A stretch of DNA of 64,000 bases. Source: an uncultured Bacteroidales bacterium (GTDB lineage: Bacteria; Bacteroidota; Bacteroidia; Bacteroidales; UBA932). A model generated the notes under the pieces. That model saw nothing but the letters and a program-made list of their open reading frames with translations. It was not told the DNA's origin and did not search any database. How positions within the stretch are numbered: the stretch's first letter is position 1; the number at the start of each line of letters is the position of its first letter. The stretch is from positions 1 to 64,000 of the forward strand of contig CANPZS010000004.1 in assembly GCA_947588835.1 (NCBI GenBank), written 5' to 3'. The position numbers and the translations under genes were made by a program. Below, piece after piece: positions 20,835 through 31,132 of the stretch.

Positions 20835-23057
20835 TCAGTTCGCTATCTCGCACAGGAACTTTATGCGGACGAGCCTTATTTCCATTTCGTAATAGTCCGA
20901 GCCGAGGGCTTTCATGGCCTCGTCCACCGAATCGGATTCGGCTTCGTTGCGGAAATAGTCGTAGATGTCTTCGACCACGGCCTCGTCTATGTGCTCGTTG
21001 ATGTAGTAGTCGAGGTTCAGCTTGGTGCCGTATGACACTATGGCCTCTATTTCCGATACGAGGCCGTCCATGTCGAGGCCTTTGGCGTCGGCTATGTCTT
21101 CAAGGGAAATCTGCCGGTCGATGCTCTGGATGATGAACACCTTGTTGTTGGATTTGCCGGCAATGCTTTTCACCACGAAGTCGTCGGGACGGATTATGTC
21201 GTTTTCCTCCACGTATTTGGCTATCAGGTCCACGAATTCCTTGCCGAACTTTTTGGCCTTGCCTTCGCCGACGCCCTGGCAGTTCCTGAGTTCGTCGATG
21301 GTCGTCGGGTAGGAAATGGCCATGTCGTCGAGGGACTGGTCGCCGAAGATGATCCACGGCTGGAGGCGCAGCCTGCGGGACAGATCCTTGCGGAGCGTCT
21401 TCAGCATGGCGAGCAGCGTGGGATCTCCTCCGCCGCCCCTCATCGCCGCTGCCGCGGCGGCTTCTTCGTTGTCGTCGTCTTCGTCGTCGGCGTCCCTGTC
21501 GGAGAACACGCGTTCCTCCACGAGCATCAGTTCATGCGGGTTTTCAAGGAACTCCAGGCCCTTTTCGGATACCGAAATGCTGCCGTAGGTCTCTATTTCC
21601 TTGTTCAGGAAATGCAGCACGAGCCCCTGCTGTATGACTGTCATCCAGAATTTGGCCGAATGCTCCCTGCCTGCGCCGAACATCTCAAGTTCGTCATGGC
21701 GGTAGGATTTTATTATGGCGGTATCGACTCCGGCAAGTATGTTGGCTATGTGCTCTATCTTGAAATGTTCAGGCAGGTCCCTTACGAGCCTTATGACATC
21801 GGCCATCTCCTTTCTGCCGTCGAAGCGCGGCTTCGGGTGCAGGCAGTTGTCGCATGAACCGCAGTTGTCCCTGTCGTAGTCTTCCCCGAAATATCCGAGG
21901 AGCACCTTGCGCCGGCACTGGCTCGATTCGGCGTAGGCCATGGTCTCGTCAAGGAGCTGCCGCCCTATTTCCTGCTCGGCCACGGGCTTTCCCTGCATGA
22001 ACTTCTCCAGTTTCCGTATGTCCTTGTAGCTGTAGTAGGTGATGCAGATGCCTTCTTTGCCGTCCCTGCCGGCGCGTCCGGATTCCTGGTAATAGCCTTC
22101 GAGGCTTTTGGGAATGTCGTAGTGGATCACGAACCTTACGTCGGGCTTGTCGATGCCCATGCCGAAGGCTATCGTGGCCACGATGACGTCTATGTCCTCC
22201 ATTAGGAAGCGGTCCTGGTTCTCGGCCCTTGTCTTCGCGTCCAGTCCGGCATGGTAGGGGAGGGCCTTGATGCCGTTTATGTTGAGGAGCTGCGAAAGTT
22301 CCTCGACCTTTTTGCGGCTGAGGCAATATATTATGCCGGATTTGCCGGCGTTCTGGCGGATGAATCTTATGATGTCCTTTTCGGGCTCGATCTTTTCCCG
22401 TATTTCGTAATAGAGGTTGGGCCTGTTGAAAGAGGACTTGAACACTTTGGCGTCGGGTATGCGCAGGTTCTTGAGTATGTCGCTCTGCACCTTCAGCGTG
22501 GCCGTGGCAGTAAGCGCTATCACCGGCGCGGGCTGGATGTCGTCTATGATGGTGCGTATCTTACGGTATTCCGGCCGGAAGTCGTGTCCCCATTCGGATA
22601 TGCAGTGAGCTTCGTCCACGGCGTAGAAGGATATCGGTATCTCCTTGAGCATGGCGATGTTCTCTTCTTTGGTGAGGGACTCCGGCGCGACGTACAGAAG
22701 TTTCGTCACTCCGGATTTGAGATCCCTGCGGACGTCCGCCGTCTGGCTCCTGCCGAGCGACGAATTGAGGAAATGGGCTATGCCTTCATTCCCCGATATG
22801 AAGCCCCTGATGGCGTCCACCTGATTTTTCATCAACGCTATGAGAGGCGATATGACTATGGCCGTACCGGGCATGACGAGGGCGGGAAGCTGGTAGCACA
22901 ATGACTTGCCACCGCCGGTGGGCATGAGTACGAACGTGTCGTTTCCTCCGCACAGATGGAGGATTATTTCCAGCTGATCCCCTTTGAAAGAGTCGAATCC
23001 GAAAAATTCCTTCAGTTTTGACCGCAAGATCGCAGGTGTCGTATCGCTCATAGGCAT
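20835..23057 (-). CDS. recQ: ATP-dependent DNA helicase RecQ
   Basis: 740 aa; MPTGGGKSLCYQLPA, DEAHCISEWGHDFRPEY, HRDC. Confidence 0.95.
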   Translation of the reverse strand: MPMSDTTPAILRSKLKEFFGFDSFKGDQLEIILHLCGGNDTFVLMPTGGGKSLCYQLPALVMPGTAIVISPLIALMKNQVDAIRGFISGNEGIAHFLNSSLGRSQTADVRRDLKSGVTKLLYVAPESLTKEENIAMLKEIPISFYAVDEAHCISEWGHDFRPEYRKIRTIIDDIQPAPVIALTATATLKVQSDILKNLRIPDAKVFKSSFNRPNLYYEIREKIEPEKDIIRFIRQNAGKSGIIYCLSRKKVEELSQLLNINGIKALPYHAGLDAKTRAENQDRFLMEDIDVIVATIAFGMGIDKPDVRFVIHYDIPKSLEGYYQESGRAGRDGKEGICITYYSYKDIRKLEKFMQGKPVAEQEIGRQLLDETMAYAESSQCRRKVLLGYFGEDYDRDNCGSCDNCLHPKPRFDGRKEMADVIRLVRDLPEHFKIEHIANILAGVDTAIIKSYRHDELEMFGAGREHSAKFWMTVIQQGLVLHFLNKEIETYGSISVSEKGLEFLENPHELMLVEERVFSDRDADDEDDDNEEAAAAAAMRGGGGDPTLLAMLKTLRKDLSRRLRLQPWIIFGDQSLDDMAISYPTTIDELRNCQGVGEGKAKKFGKEFVDLIAKYVEENDIIRPDDFVVKSIAGKSNNKVFIIQSIDRQISLEDIADAKGLDMDGLVSEIEAIVSYGTKLNLDYYINEHIDEAVVEDIYDYFRNEAESDSVDEAMKALGSDYYEMEIRLVRIKFLCEIAN

Positions 23058-23099
23058 TGGTTAATTTTGCTGAAATTTAGGGGTTAATTCGGAGGAAAA

Positions 23100-23107
23100 C
23101 AAATTTA
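23100..23107 (-). promoter_or_regulatory. -7 element (TAAATTTG on minus strand) for recQ
   Basis: CAAATTTA on plus strand upstream of recQ ATG. Confidence 0.5.
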
Positions 23108-23173
23108 TTTTATGCAGGAGGCCGTTTTTTTTGCGGCTTCGGCTGCGGCGGACCTGCACTTTCGCCGATTATG

Positions 23174-23200
23174 AAAAATTAATGTCGCAAATTAATTTTT
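23174..23200. repeat. Perfect 10-bp inverted repeat AAAAATTAAT-N7-ATTAATTTTT
   Basis: Arms 23174-23183 and 23191-23200, just upstream of a -7-like GATATTTG at 23207. Confidence 0.6.
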
Positions 23201-23275
23201 TATTGCGATATTTGCAGATTGTGCCGGCTGATGCGGCACTGTATTGAAACATAATGATTTTAAATTATAATTGTC

Positions 23276-24067
23276 ATGAGAATCTTTAAAGTTTTTGCAT
23301 TGTCCGCGCTGACAGTCCTGGCTGCGGCAGGCTGCGGACAGAAGTATCCCAAGGCTCTCGCCGATCTTAATCTTCCCAAGGATGTGGCCGACTCCGTCGC
23401 AAGACTTATTCCTGCAAAGGGTCTCACCGATACCATCAGCTACGGCATGGGCCAGAGGCTGGGCCTGATGTTCCGCCAGTCGGGCCTGAATGATCTGAAC
23501 CTTGACAAGGTGCTGTCCGGCTTCAAGGATGTGGTCTTTGCCAAGGGCGACATCAACGACACTACTTTCATCAAGCAGTTCAAGATGTTCTTCTACGATC
23601 CGGACATGCAGCAGGCATGGAATACCTACATGTTTGAATATGACGCATACTCGAGCGCCGTTCACAGCATACCCAACAAGATGTTCCTTGATGAGAATGC
23701 AGCCAAGGAAGGCGTTTCCGTCACCGAAAGCGGACTTCAGTACGCCATCGCCGAGCAGGGCGGCGGCGTCAGGCCGGGGGCGAAGGACACCGTGAAAGTG
23801 AACTATGTGGGCAAACTCATCGACGGCACCGTATTCGACCAGTCTTCCGAGCCGGTTACGTTCTCGCTCGACAGGGTCATAAAGGGCTGGGCGGAAGGTC
23901 TGCAGCTCATAAACGAGGGCGGAAAGGCCACCCTGTTCATACCTTATGATCTTGCTTACGGCATCAGGGGTACGGGCGACGGGAAAGTGCCTCCGTACAG
24001 CACCCTCATCTTCGACGTTGAGCTGCTTGAGGTGCATCCCTTCGTCGCCGCTGAGGAAAAGAAGTAG
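23276..24067 (+). CDS. FKBP-type peptidyl-prolyl cis-trans isomerase lipoprotein
   Basis: 263 aa; lipobox LAAAGCG; VKVNYVGKLIDGTVFDQS ... FDVELLEV. Confidence 0.93.
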   Translation: MRIFKVFALSALTVLAAAGCGQKYPKALADLNLPKDVADSVARLIPAKGLTDTISYGMGQRLGLMFRQSGLNDLNLDKVLSGFKDVVFAKGDINDTTFIKQFKMFFYDPDMQQAWNTYMFEYDAYSSAVHSIPNKMFLDENAAKEGVSVTESGLQYAIAEQGGGVRPGAKDTVKVNYVGKLIDGTVFDQSSEPVTFSLDRVIKGWAEGLQLINEGGKATLFIPYDLAYGIRGTGDGKVPPYSTLIFDVELLEVHPFVAAEEKK

Positions 24068-24076
24068 TTTCGCGGC

Positions 24077-24478
24077 ATGCCGAATCTTGAAATAGAAGGC
24101 CGTCTGGTACGCAAGCTGGACCTGCAGTCGGGAGAGTCCGCACGTGGCCCGTGGGAACGCCGCGACTTCGTGGTGGAGTATGAGGACGGCAATTTCCCCG
24201 TGTCCGTATGCTTTTCGGCATGGGGCCACGACAAGGTGCAGGAGCTGGAAAACGTTCAGGTGAATGACCGGGTAAAGGTCTCCTTCAACATTAGGGGCAG
24301 GGAATACAACGGCAGGTGGTACAACGATCTGAGGGCATGGCGCATCTCTCCTGTAGGTCAGGAAAGGCGGCCCGCCGCCCAGAACGCTGCCCCGTACGAT
24401 GTGCCGGCTTCTTACGATGTGCCGGCACTTTCGACGGAGGACATGCCGGCCGATTTCGGCGACGATTTGCCGTTCTGA
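24077..24478 (+). CDS. DUF3127 domain protein (OB-fold-like)
   Basis: 133 aa; EIEGRLVRKLDLQSGES..WERRDFVVEY...NDLRAWRI. Confidence 0.8.
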   Translation: MPNLEIEGRLVRKLDLQSGESARGPWERRDFVVEYEDGNFPVSVCFSAWGHDKVQELENVQVNDRVKVSFNIRGREYNGRWYNDLRAWRISPVGQERRPAAQNAAPYDVPASYDVPALSTEDMPADFGDDLPF

Positions 24479-24501
24479 CGCAAAAGCCGCGGAGAACCAT
24501 G

Positions 24502-24541
24502 CAGGCTGCAAAGTCATCCCGACTTTGCGGCCTGTTTTTTT
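24502..24541 (+). terminator. Intrinsic terminator
   Basis: CAGGCTGCAAAGTC-ATCCC-GACTTTGCGGCCTG then T7. Confidence 0.85.
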
Positions 24542-24602
24542 GTATCGTGCAGCCTTCGGTGCCGGCGGCGCGCGGCCATTGTACGGTTTATGAAAAAAGT
24601 CT

Positions 24603-24610
24603 TATATTTG
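24603..24610 (+). promoter_or_regulatory. -7 element TATATTTG for DUF6377-like regulator
   Basis: Consensus TAnnTTTG upstream of ATG 24626. Confidence 0.55.
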
Positions 24611-24625
24611 CGGCATACATGATTG

Positions 24626-26263
24626 ATGACTAACCATATAATGACACTGTTGCGGCCCTTGGCCTTTTTGGCGCTGATATTCTCTTCATGCGTTCCGAAA
24701 TCCGGAGCGGGGGGGGTGATTTTTGACGATCTGGATGCCTGTCTGCGTGACAGGGAAGTGTTCGAACAAGAAAAAACTGCATGGATTGCAAGGCTCAGGT
24801 CGCATGCGGACGCCGTCGGAGACGTTGCGTCGGCGTATGATTTATATATGGAAATTGCCGAGGAATATGCGTCGTACAGTTTCGATTCCACGGCGGTCTA
24901 TCTCCATAAAAGTCTCGACGCGGCCGGCTCGCTCGGCGACGGGGAGAAGACGGACCGTGCAATGATAAGGCTCGGCCTGCTTTATACTACCGCAGGGCAT
25001 TTCCTGGAGGCGTACCATATCCTTTTCCATGATATCGACACGCTGTCCCTCACGCCCCCGCTCCAGAAGGACTGGTACGGCGCCGTTTACCGCTTCGCCA
25101 AAGACATGGACGGGGATTCGGGAATCGCCGAGACCATTATGGAGCCGGACAAATCGGTCTACAGGGACAAGCTTTGCGCCTTGCTGGACGAAGATTCCAG
25201 ACAGCGGCGCGAATTGGCAGTGGACCGGCTGCGGGACGAGGGGCGCTTCGCCGAAGCGGCCGAGGCCAACGCGGACATACTTGCCGGCATGGACGAAAAT
25301 TCGCGCGATTACGCCAATGTGGCGTACGTACAGTCGGAGCTATGCGATGTGCTCGGGCTTCAGGAGCAAAGGCTTTCATGGCTTATCGCTTCGGCCAAGG
25401 CGGACGCCGTCAATTCCGTCAGGGATTATGCGGCGCTCACCGTCATAGCCATCATCCTTGCGGACACCGACGTGGACAGGTCTTTCCGTTATATGCAGAT
25501 GTCGCTTAAGGATGCAATAGCGTATAACGCAAAGCTGCGCCCGTGGCAGGTTTCCCAGTTTTTCGTTTCTGTGGAGGACGCCTACAATACGAGGCAGAAT
25601 GCGCAGCAGCGGAGGCTTACGGCTCTGTTCATGGTGGTATTGTTCCTCATGACGGCTCTTGCCGCAGCCTTTTTCTTCCTTGTCAAGCGCTCCCGCGAGC
25701 TGGCCAAAACTGAAAAGGAACTGCGCAAAATCAATGATGAACTTGCCGTGAACAACCGCAGGCTCTCCGAACTCAACGCCAGGCTGACTGATTCCGACAG
25801 GATAAAGGAGGAATACATCAGCTTTTTCCTCGGGGTGCTGTCCGAACATATAGACATTATGAAGAACATGCGCAACTCGGTGCGCAAGAAGCTGAAGCTC
25901 GGCAAGGCCGATGAACTGCTGAAGGAAATGACGGAGTCCCATGCCGATGACGACGCGCTCGCCTCGTTCTACAACACCTTCGACACCACGTTCCTGACCA
26001 TCTGCCCCGATTTCGTGAACGAGTTCAACGCTCTGCTCGAGGATTCGGCGCGCATCGTCCTCAAGAAGGGGGAGATCCTGAATACGGAACTGCGCATATT
26101 CGCCCTCATCCGCCTGGGCATAGACGATTCGAGCCGCATCGCCGCGCTTCTGCACTATTCGGTGTCCACCATATACAATTATAAGGTGAAAATCAAGAAC
26201 GGCGCGAAAGTGCCGAGGGAGCGCTTCGAAGAGTTTGTAAAAGCCATCGGAAGAATAGGATGA
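24626..26263 (+). CDS. DUF6377-like regulator: lipoprotein signal, helical repeats, single TM, C-terminal HTH-like region
   Basis: 545 aa; TM LFMVVLFLMTALAAAFFFLVK; C-term RLGIDDSSRIAALLHYSVSTIYNYKVKIKN; directly upstream of susC. Confidence 0.75.
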   Translation: MTNHIMTLLRPLAFLALIFSSCVPKSGAGGVIFDDLDACLRDREVFEQEKTAWIARLRSHADAVGDVASAYDLYMEIAEEYASYSFDSTAVYLHKSLDAAGSLGDGEKTDRAMIRLGLLYTTAGHFLEAYHILFHDIDTLSLTPPLQKDWYGAVYRFAKDMDGDSGIAETIMEPDKSVYRDKLCALLDEDSRQRRELAVDRLRDEGRFAEAAEANADILAGMDENSRDYANVAYVQSELCDVLGLQEQRLSWLIASAKADAVNSVRDYAALTVIAIILADTDVDRSFRYMQMSLKDAIAYNAKLRPWQVSQFFVSVEDAYNTRQNAQQRRLTALFMVVLFLMTALAAAFFFLVKRSRELAKTEKELRKINDELAVNNRRLSELNARLTDSDRIKEEYISFFLGVLSEHIDIMKNMRNSVRKKLKLGKADELLKEMTESHADDDALASFYNTFDTTFLTICPDFVNEFNALLEDSARIVLKKGEILNTELRIFALIRLGIDDSSRIAALLHYSVSTIYNYKVKIKNGAKVPRERFEEFVKAIGRIG

Positions 26264-26329
26264 ACGCTTTTGGGAGCGCTACTTTTTTTTCATTATAAAT
26301 TATTTTAATTATTTTATAATCAATAATAT

Positions 26330-26351
26330 ATTATAGCGGAAACGCTATAAT
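26330..26351. promoter_or_regulatory. Perfect 9-bp palindrome/hairpin ATTATAGCG-GAAA-CGCTATAAT upstream of susC
   Basis: Read directly; sits in the intergenic region between the regulator and susC. Confidence 0.6.
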
Positions 26352-26470
26352 CGGCTACTTATTTTTTTTACTCCGAATCTCGGATTTCCTTTATAATTAT
26401 TTTTGGATGCCTGGTGAATCGTAACCTAATCACCGGATAAGTTTTTTTGCAAATCAAAAACGTGCAAAGT

Positions 26471-29400
26471 ATGAAAAGATTTTTAACCTTTTGCCTCGCT
26501 TTCGGTTTCAGTCTTTTAGCGTTGGCGCAGAACGTTACCGTTAAGGGTATCGTCCGTGATGACGCCGGCGAGACTGTAGTCGGAGCTTTCATAGCGGAGC
26601 AGGGCACCCAAAACGGTACCATTTCGGGGCTCGAAGGAGAATTCGTCCTGACTGTCCCCAAAGGGGCCGTGCTTGAGATTTCCTGCATCGGCTATAGAAC
26701 GGAGGTCCTGACCGTGACGGACGACAAGGATCTCGTCATCGTCCTGCATGAAGACACCGAACTGCTTGAAGAAACCGTAGTCATCGGCTACGGCGTCCAG
26801 AAGAAAAGCGTCGTAACGGCGGCCATCGCCAAGGTGTCCGACGAACTGCTCGAATCGTCGGCCCGCGTCCGCGTGGACGACGCCCTCAAGGGACTTGCGG
26901 CCGGCGTGACGGTGACCTCGTCTTCCGGACAGCCCGGCGCGTCCTCGCAGGTGCGCGTCCGCGGTATCGGCACCATCAACGACAGCAACCCGCTCTACAT
27001 CGTGGACGGCATGCCTATGGACATCAACGGGATCGATTTCATCAATCCCAGCGACATTCTGTCCGTCGAGGTGCTCAAGGATGCGGCTTCCGCGGCCGTC
27101 TACGGAGCCCGTGCCGCCAACGGCGTCATCCTCGTCACCACCAAGAGCGGCGACAAGGGCCGCGTGCGCGTGACCTATGACTTCACCTTCGGCCTCCAGA
27201 ATCCCTGGAAGAAATACGAGGTCCTCAATGCCACCGAGTACGCCCTCATGATGAACCAGGGCGCCCTCAATGAAGGCAAGCAGGCTCCGTATGCCGACCC
27301 CTATTCATTGGGAGAAGGCACCGACTGGCAGGACGAAGTGTTCAACTACAACGCCCCCGAGCGCACCCATCAGCTTGCCGTCAGCGGCGGCACCGACAAG
27401 GTGAACTATTATATTTCATTAGGTTACTACAATGCCGAGGGTATCGTGGGCGGCGACTGGGACCGCTCCAACTACGAGCGACTGACGATCCGGTCCAACA
27501 CCAATTATCATCTGTTGGACAAGACCGCCGAGCGCAACTTCCTCAACAAGATCGATGCGGGCGTCAACCTCACCTATTCCCGCATCAATTCCAAGAGCAT
27601 TGACACCAACACCGAGTATGGCGGACCGCTCGGCTCCGCGCTCGCCATGGCTCCTACCCTGAGCCCCTGGGTGGCCGACGCTGCCGAGACGCAGGCGCTC
27701 CTGGCCGAGCATCCCTTCGCCCGCGTAGACCCGCGCAACGGCCTTGCCTTCACGATCGTGGACGGCGGCATCTACAACGAGATGAACAACCCGCTCGCCA
27801 TGCTCAGCATGCCCGGCGGCAAGAACTGGAGCGACAAGCTCGTGGCCAACTTCTGGGGCGAAGTCCAGATCTGGGACGCCCTCCGCTTCCGCTCCTCGTT
27901 CGGTAGCGACCTTTCCTTCTGGGGAAGCGACTGGTGGACTCCTGAGTATTATTATTCTTCGAAGGCCAGCCGCGACTACAGCGAGGCCGGCTCCAGCATG
28001 AACAGGGCGTTCACATGGCAATGGGAAAACACCCTTTCGTACGAAAAGACGATCGGCAAGCACGGCTTCAGCGTTCTCGTCGGCCAGTCCGCATCCAGCA
28101 ACATGGGCACCACCCTGAGCGGAAGCAACCGATATCTTTTAGAGAATGACCCCTACCGTGCGGGCCTGGGCTTCACCACCGGTTCAAACGAATACCAGCT
28201 CGCGAGCGGTTCCTTCTACAGCCCTCACAGGATTTCTTCGATGTTCGCCCGTCTGAGCTACAACTATGCGGAGAAATACATGGTTCAGGCTACGGTACGC
28301 CGTGACGGATCTTCCAACTTCGGTCCGCGTCACCGGTTCGCCACATTCCCCTCGTTCTCGTTCGGCTGGAACTTCACCAACGAAGACTTCATAAAGGATC
28401 TCGGCCTCGGCTGGCTGACTTCCGGCAAACTGCGCGCCTCGTGGGGCCGCAACGGAAACGAGGCCATCGGCCAGTACCGCTACACCACGACCATCCAGAC
28501 CAACAACAACTACATGTTCGGCAACGGCGATTCCGTCTCGCTGTCCAACGGCGCGAAGCCCAACGGTTTCGCCAACGCCGACCTCAAATGGGAGGAGTCT
28601 GAGCAGACCGACATAGGACTCGATCTGGCCTTCTTCAACAGCGCCGTCACCTTTACGGCCGACTGGTATATGAAGCGCACCAAGGGCATGCTCATGAATA
28701 TGCCTATTCCGGGATATGCAGGCGATTCGGCGCCCGTGGGCAACGTGGGTACCATGGACAACCGCGGCTGGGAGTTCGAACTCGACTGGAAGCATGACTT
28801 CAACGGGCTCTTCGTGCAGCTCGGGGCCAACGCCACCTATCTGAAGAACGAACTTATAAATCTCGGCAACGACACGGGATACGCCAACTACGACACCCAC
28901 AAGATAGGCACCCTTACCCGCGGCGAAAACGGCTATCCGTTCCCGTTCTTCTACGGGTGGAAGACCGACGGCATTTTCCAGAACTGGGACGAAGTGAATG
29001 CCCATACCAACTCCGAAGGCGCTCTGCTGCAGCCCAAGGCGCAGCCGGGAGACGTCCGCTTCAAGGATCTGGACCACGACGGCGACATCGATGACGACGA
29101 CCGCGGCATGCTGGGCAAGGGCATGCCCGACTGGACCTACGGCTTCCATGTGAACCTCGCGTGGAAAGGTTTCGACCTGTCGGCCGTATTCCAGGGAGTC
29201 GCAGGCGTGCAGGCCATGAACGTAATGCGCCGTACCGACCTGTTCTACATCAACATGCCCAAATACATGCTCAACTGTTGGGCCGGCGAGGGTACGTCCA
29301 ATAAATATCCCCGCTACAACCAGACCACGGACAACAACGAAAACTGGCGCGTGTCCGATCTCTGGGTTCAGGATGCCTCCTACTTCCGGCTGAAGAACCT

Positions 29401-29611
29401 GCAGATAGGCTACACCCTGCCCAAGAGGCTTACCGAAAAGGCGTTCATCAATTCGCTCAGGGTATTCCTCGCCGGCACCAACGTGTTCACTCTCACTTCC
29501 TACAACGGCTTCGATCCGGAGATTTCGTCCGGCGGCACCTCCCTCGGCATCGACAGGGGCGTATATCCGCAGACCCGCGTTTTCTCCGTAGGCGTAAACG
29601 TAACTCTCTAA
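26471..29611 (+). CDS. SusC/RagA family TonB-linked outer membrane protein
   Basis: 1046 aa; CarboxypepD-reg-like N-term, VRVRGIGTINDSNPLYIVDGMP, C-terminal beta-barrel. Confidence 0.97.
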   Translation: MKRFLTFCLAFGFSLLALAQNVTVKGIVRDDAGETVVGAFIAEQGTQNGTISGLEGEFVLTVPKGAVLEISCIGYRTEVLTVTDDKDLVIVLHEDTELLEETVVIGYGVQKKSVVTAAIAKVSDELLESSARVRVDDALKGLAAGVTVTSSSGQPGASSQVRVRGIGTINDSNPLYIVDGMPMDINGIDFINPSDILSVEVLKDAASAAVYGARAANGVILVTTKSGDKGRVRVTYDFTFGLQNPWKKYEVLNATEYALMMNQGALNEGKQAPYADPYSLGEGTDWQDEVFNYNAPERTHQLAVSGGTDKVNYYISLGYYNAEGIVGGDWDRSNYERLTIRSNTNYHLLDKTAERNFLNKIDAGVNLTYSRINSKSIDTNTEYGGPLGSALAMAPTLSPWVADAAETQALLAEHPFARVDPRNGLAFTIVDGGIYNEMNNPLAMLSMPGGKNWSDKLVANFWGEVQIWDALRFRSSFGSDLSFWGSDWWTPEYYYSSKASRDYSEAGSSMNRAFTWQWENTLSYEKTIGKHGFSVLVGQSASSNMGTTLSGSNRYLLENDPYRAGLGFTTGSNEYQLASGSFYSPHRISSMFARLSYNYAEKYMVQATVRRDGSSNFGPRHRFATFPSFSFGWNFTNEDFIKDLGLGWLTSGKLRASWGRNGNEAIGQYRYTTTIQTNNNYMFGNGDSVSLSNGAKPNGFANADLKWEESEQTDIGLDLAFFNSAVTFTADWYMKRTKGMLMNMPIPGYAGDSAPVGNVGTMDNRGWEFELDWKHDFNGLFVQLGANATYLKNELINLGNDTGYANYDTHKIGTLTRGENGYPFPFFYGWKTDGIFQNWDEVNAHTNSEGALLQPKAQPGDVRFKDLDHDGDIDDDDRGMLGKGMPDWTYGFHVNLAWKGFDLSAVFQGVAGVQAMNVMRRTDLFYINMPKYMLNCWAGEGTSNKYPRYNQTTDNNENWRVSDLWVQDASYFRLKNLQIGYTLPKRLTEKAFINSLRVFLAGTNVFTLTSYNGFDPEISSGGTSLGIDRGVYPQTRVFSVGVNVTL

Positions 29612-29623
29612 TCTGTGGCAGAT

Positions 29624-31111
29624 ATGAAAAACAAGATATTATTACCGATTGCGGCAGCCGTTTTGATGATGACTTCATGCGGCGAGGAATGGCTTGACGT
29701 CGCTTCCAAGGGTTCCATCCTTGAAACCGACTATTACAATTCCCAGGACAGACTGTTCTCCGGCGTCACCGCGGCCTATGACCCTTTGCAGTGGTTCGAC
29801 TATTTCTCCGGATACACGCCTCTCAACCTTCTTTCCGACATTATGGCGGACGATATCTATTGCGGCGGTTCCAACGAGGGCGACCAGCCGGTGCTCGTGA
29901 AGACGCACTATTATACTTGCTCTTCCACCGACGTCCCTTCAGGCGTCTGGACCGTCTGCTACTCCGGCATCAACAGGGCCAACATCGTGCTCGCCAAGGC
30001 TCCGGAAGTGGAGATGGACGAATCCCTCAAGAACCGCTACGTAGCCGAATGCCTCGTGCTCAAGGCCTTCTATTGGGACCAGCTCTGGAAGTTCTGGGGC
30101 AACATACCATATTACGATGAGAACCTGACGGCCGAACAGCAATATTCCGCCGAGCAGCTCACGGCCGACGAGGTCTATGAAAAAGTGATAGCGCTCATCG
30201 AGGAAGCCCTCGCCATGAACGTGCTTCCCATGAAAGCCGTTTCCGGCGAAGAAGGCCGCGTCACCAAGGCAATGGCCTATATGCTTTTCACCGAAATGGT
30301 GATGTACCAGAACGACAGTTCCCGGTATTCCGCCGCCCTCAATTACATGAAGGAAATCATAGGCAGCGGCAGCTATAGCCTCAATCCCGACTTCGCTTCC
30401 ATTTGGGAAGAAAGCGGCGAATGGTGCAACGAATCCATCTGGGAGATCAACTATGAGCCCAAGGGCGGCAACCGCAGCTGGAGCTGGGCAAACGGCTCCG
30501 GCGGATCCGTCTATCCGGTCTTCATCGGCATCCCCGGCGCATCCGACGGTGTTTACCATGACGGATGGGGCTTCAGCCCCGTGGCCGAGTCCGCCTATGC
30601 CATGTATGAGGACGGTGACCAGCGGCGCGACGGCGGCATCATCGACTACCGCGACAAGTCCTACAATCCCAGGTGGCAGAACACCGGTTTCTTCCTTCTG
30701 AAGTATATCGCCCGTGAAGGTGGCAACGAGGGCTTCGTAGGAGACGCCGACCTGAATTACAACAACAATGTGAGGGTATATCGTTATTCTGAGGCGCTTC
30801 TCAATGCGGCCGAGCTTTCTTTGGCCACAGGAGCAGACGGCAGCTCATATCTCAACGAAGTCCGTGCGCGCGCAGGCCTTGACGCCGTCGCATGCACGCT
30901 CGACAACATCATAGAGGAACGGCATTTGGAGTTCGTGGGCGAAGGAAAACGCTACTGGGATCTTGTCCGTACCGGAAAGGCCGCTTCCGTTCTCACGGCG
31001 GACAAGCATCTGTACCGCACTACGGACTGGACCGCTTCCAAGAAGTACTGGCCCATCCCGCAGTCCGAGCTGGACCGCAGCGTGACGGAACTCACTCAGA
31101 ATCCCTATTGA
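29624..31111 (+). CDS. SusD/RagB family nutrient-binding lipoprotein
   Basis: 495 aa; lipobox MMTSCGEEW; C-term KKYWPIPQSELDRS. Confidence 0.95.
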   Translation: MKNKILLPIAAAVLMMTSCGEEWLDVASKGSILETDYYNSQDRLFSGVTAAYDPLQWFDYFSGYTPLNLLSDIMADDIYCGGSNEGDQPVLVKTHYYTCSSTDVPSGVWTVCYSGINRANIVLAKAPEVEMDESLKNRYVAECLVLKAFYWDQLWKFWGNIPYYDENLTAEQQYSAEQLTADEVYEKVIALIEEALAMNVLPMKAVSGEEGRVTKAMAYMLFTEMVMYQNDSSRYSAALNYMKEIIGSGSYSLNPDFASIWEESGEWCNESIWEINYEPKGGNRSWSWANGSGGSVYPVFIGIPGASDGVYHDGWGFSPVAESAYAMYEDGDQRRDGGIIDYRDKSYNPRWQNTGFFLLKYIAREGGNEGFVGDADLNYNNNVRVYRYSEALLNAAELSLATGADGSSYLNEVRARAGLDAVACTLDNIIEERHLEFVGEGKRYWDLVRTGKAASVLTADKHLYRTTDWTASKKYWPIPQSELDRSVTELTQNPY

Positions 31112-31132
31112 TAAACAGACTGAATCAAGGAT

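Noticed and set aside
23192-24517. 441-aa antisense ORF opposite FKBP and DUF3127
   Set aside because: Shadow ORF; the plus strand carries two clear families plus a terminator
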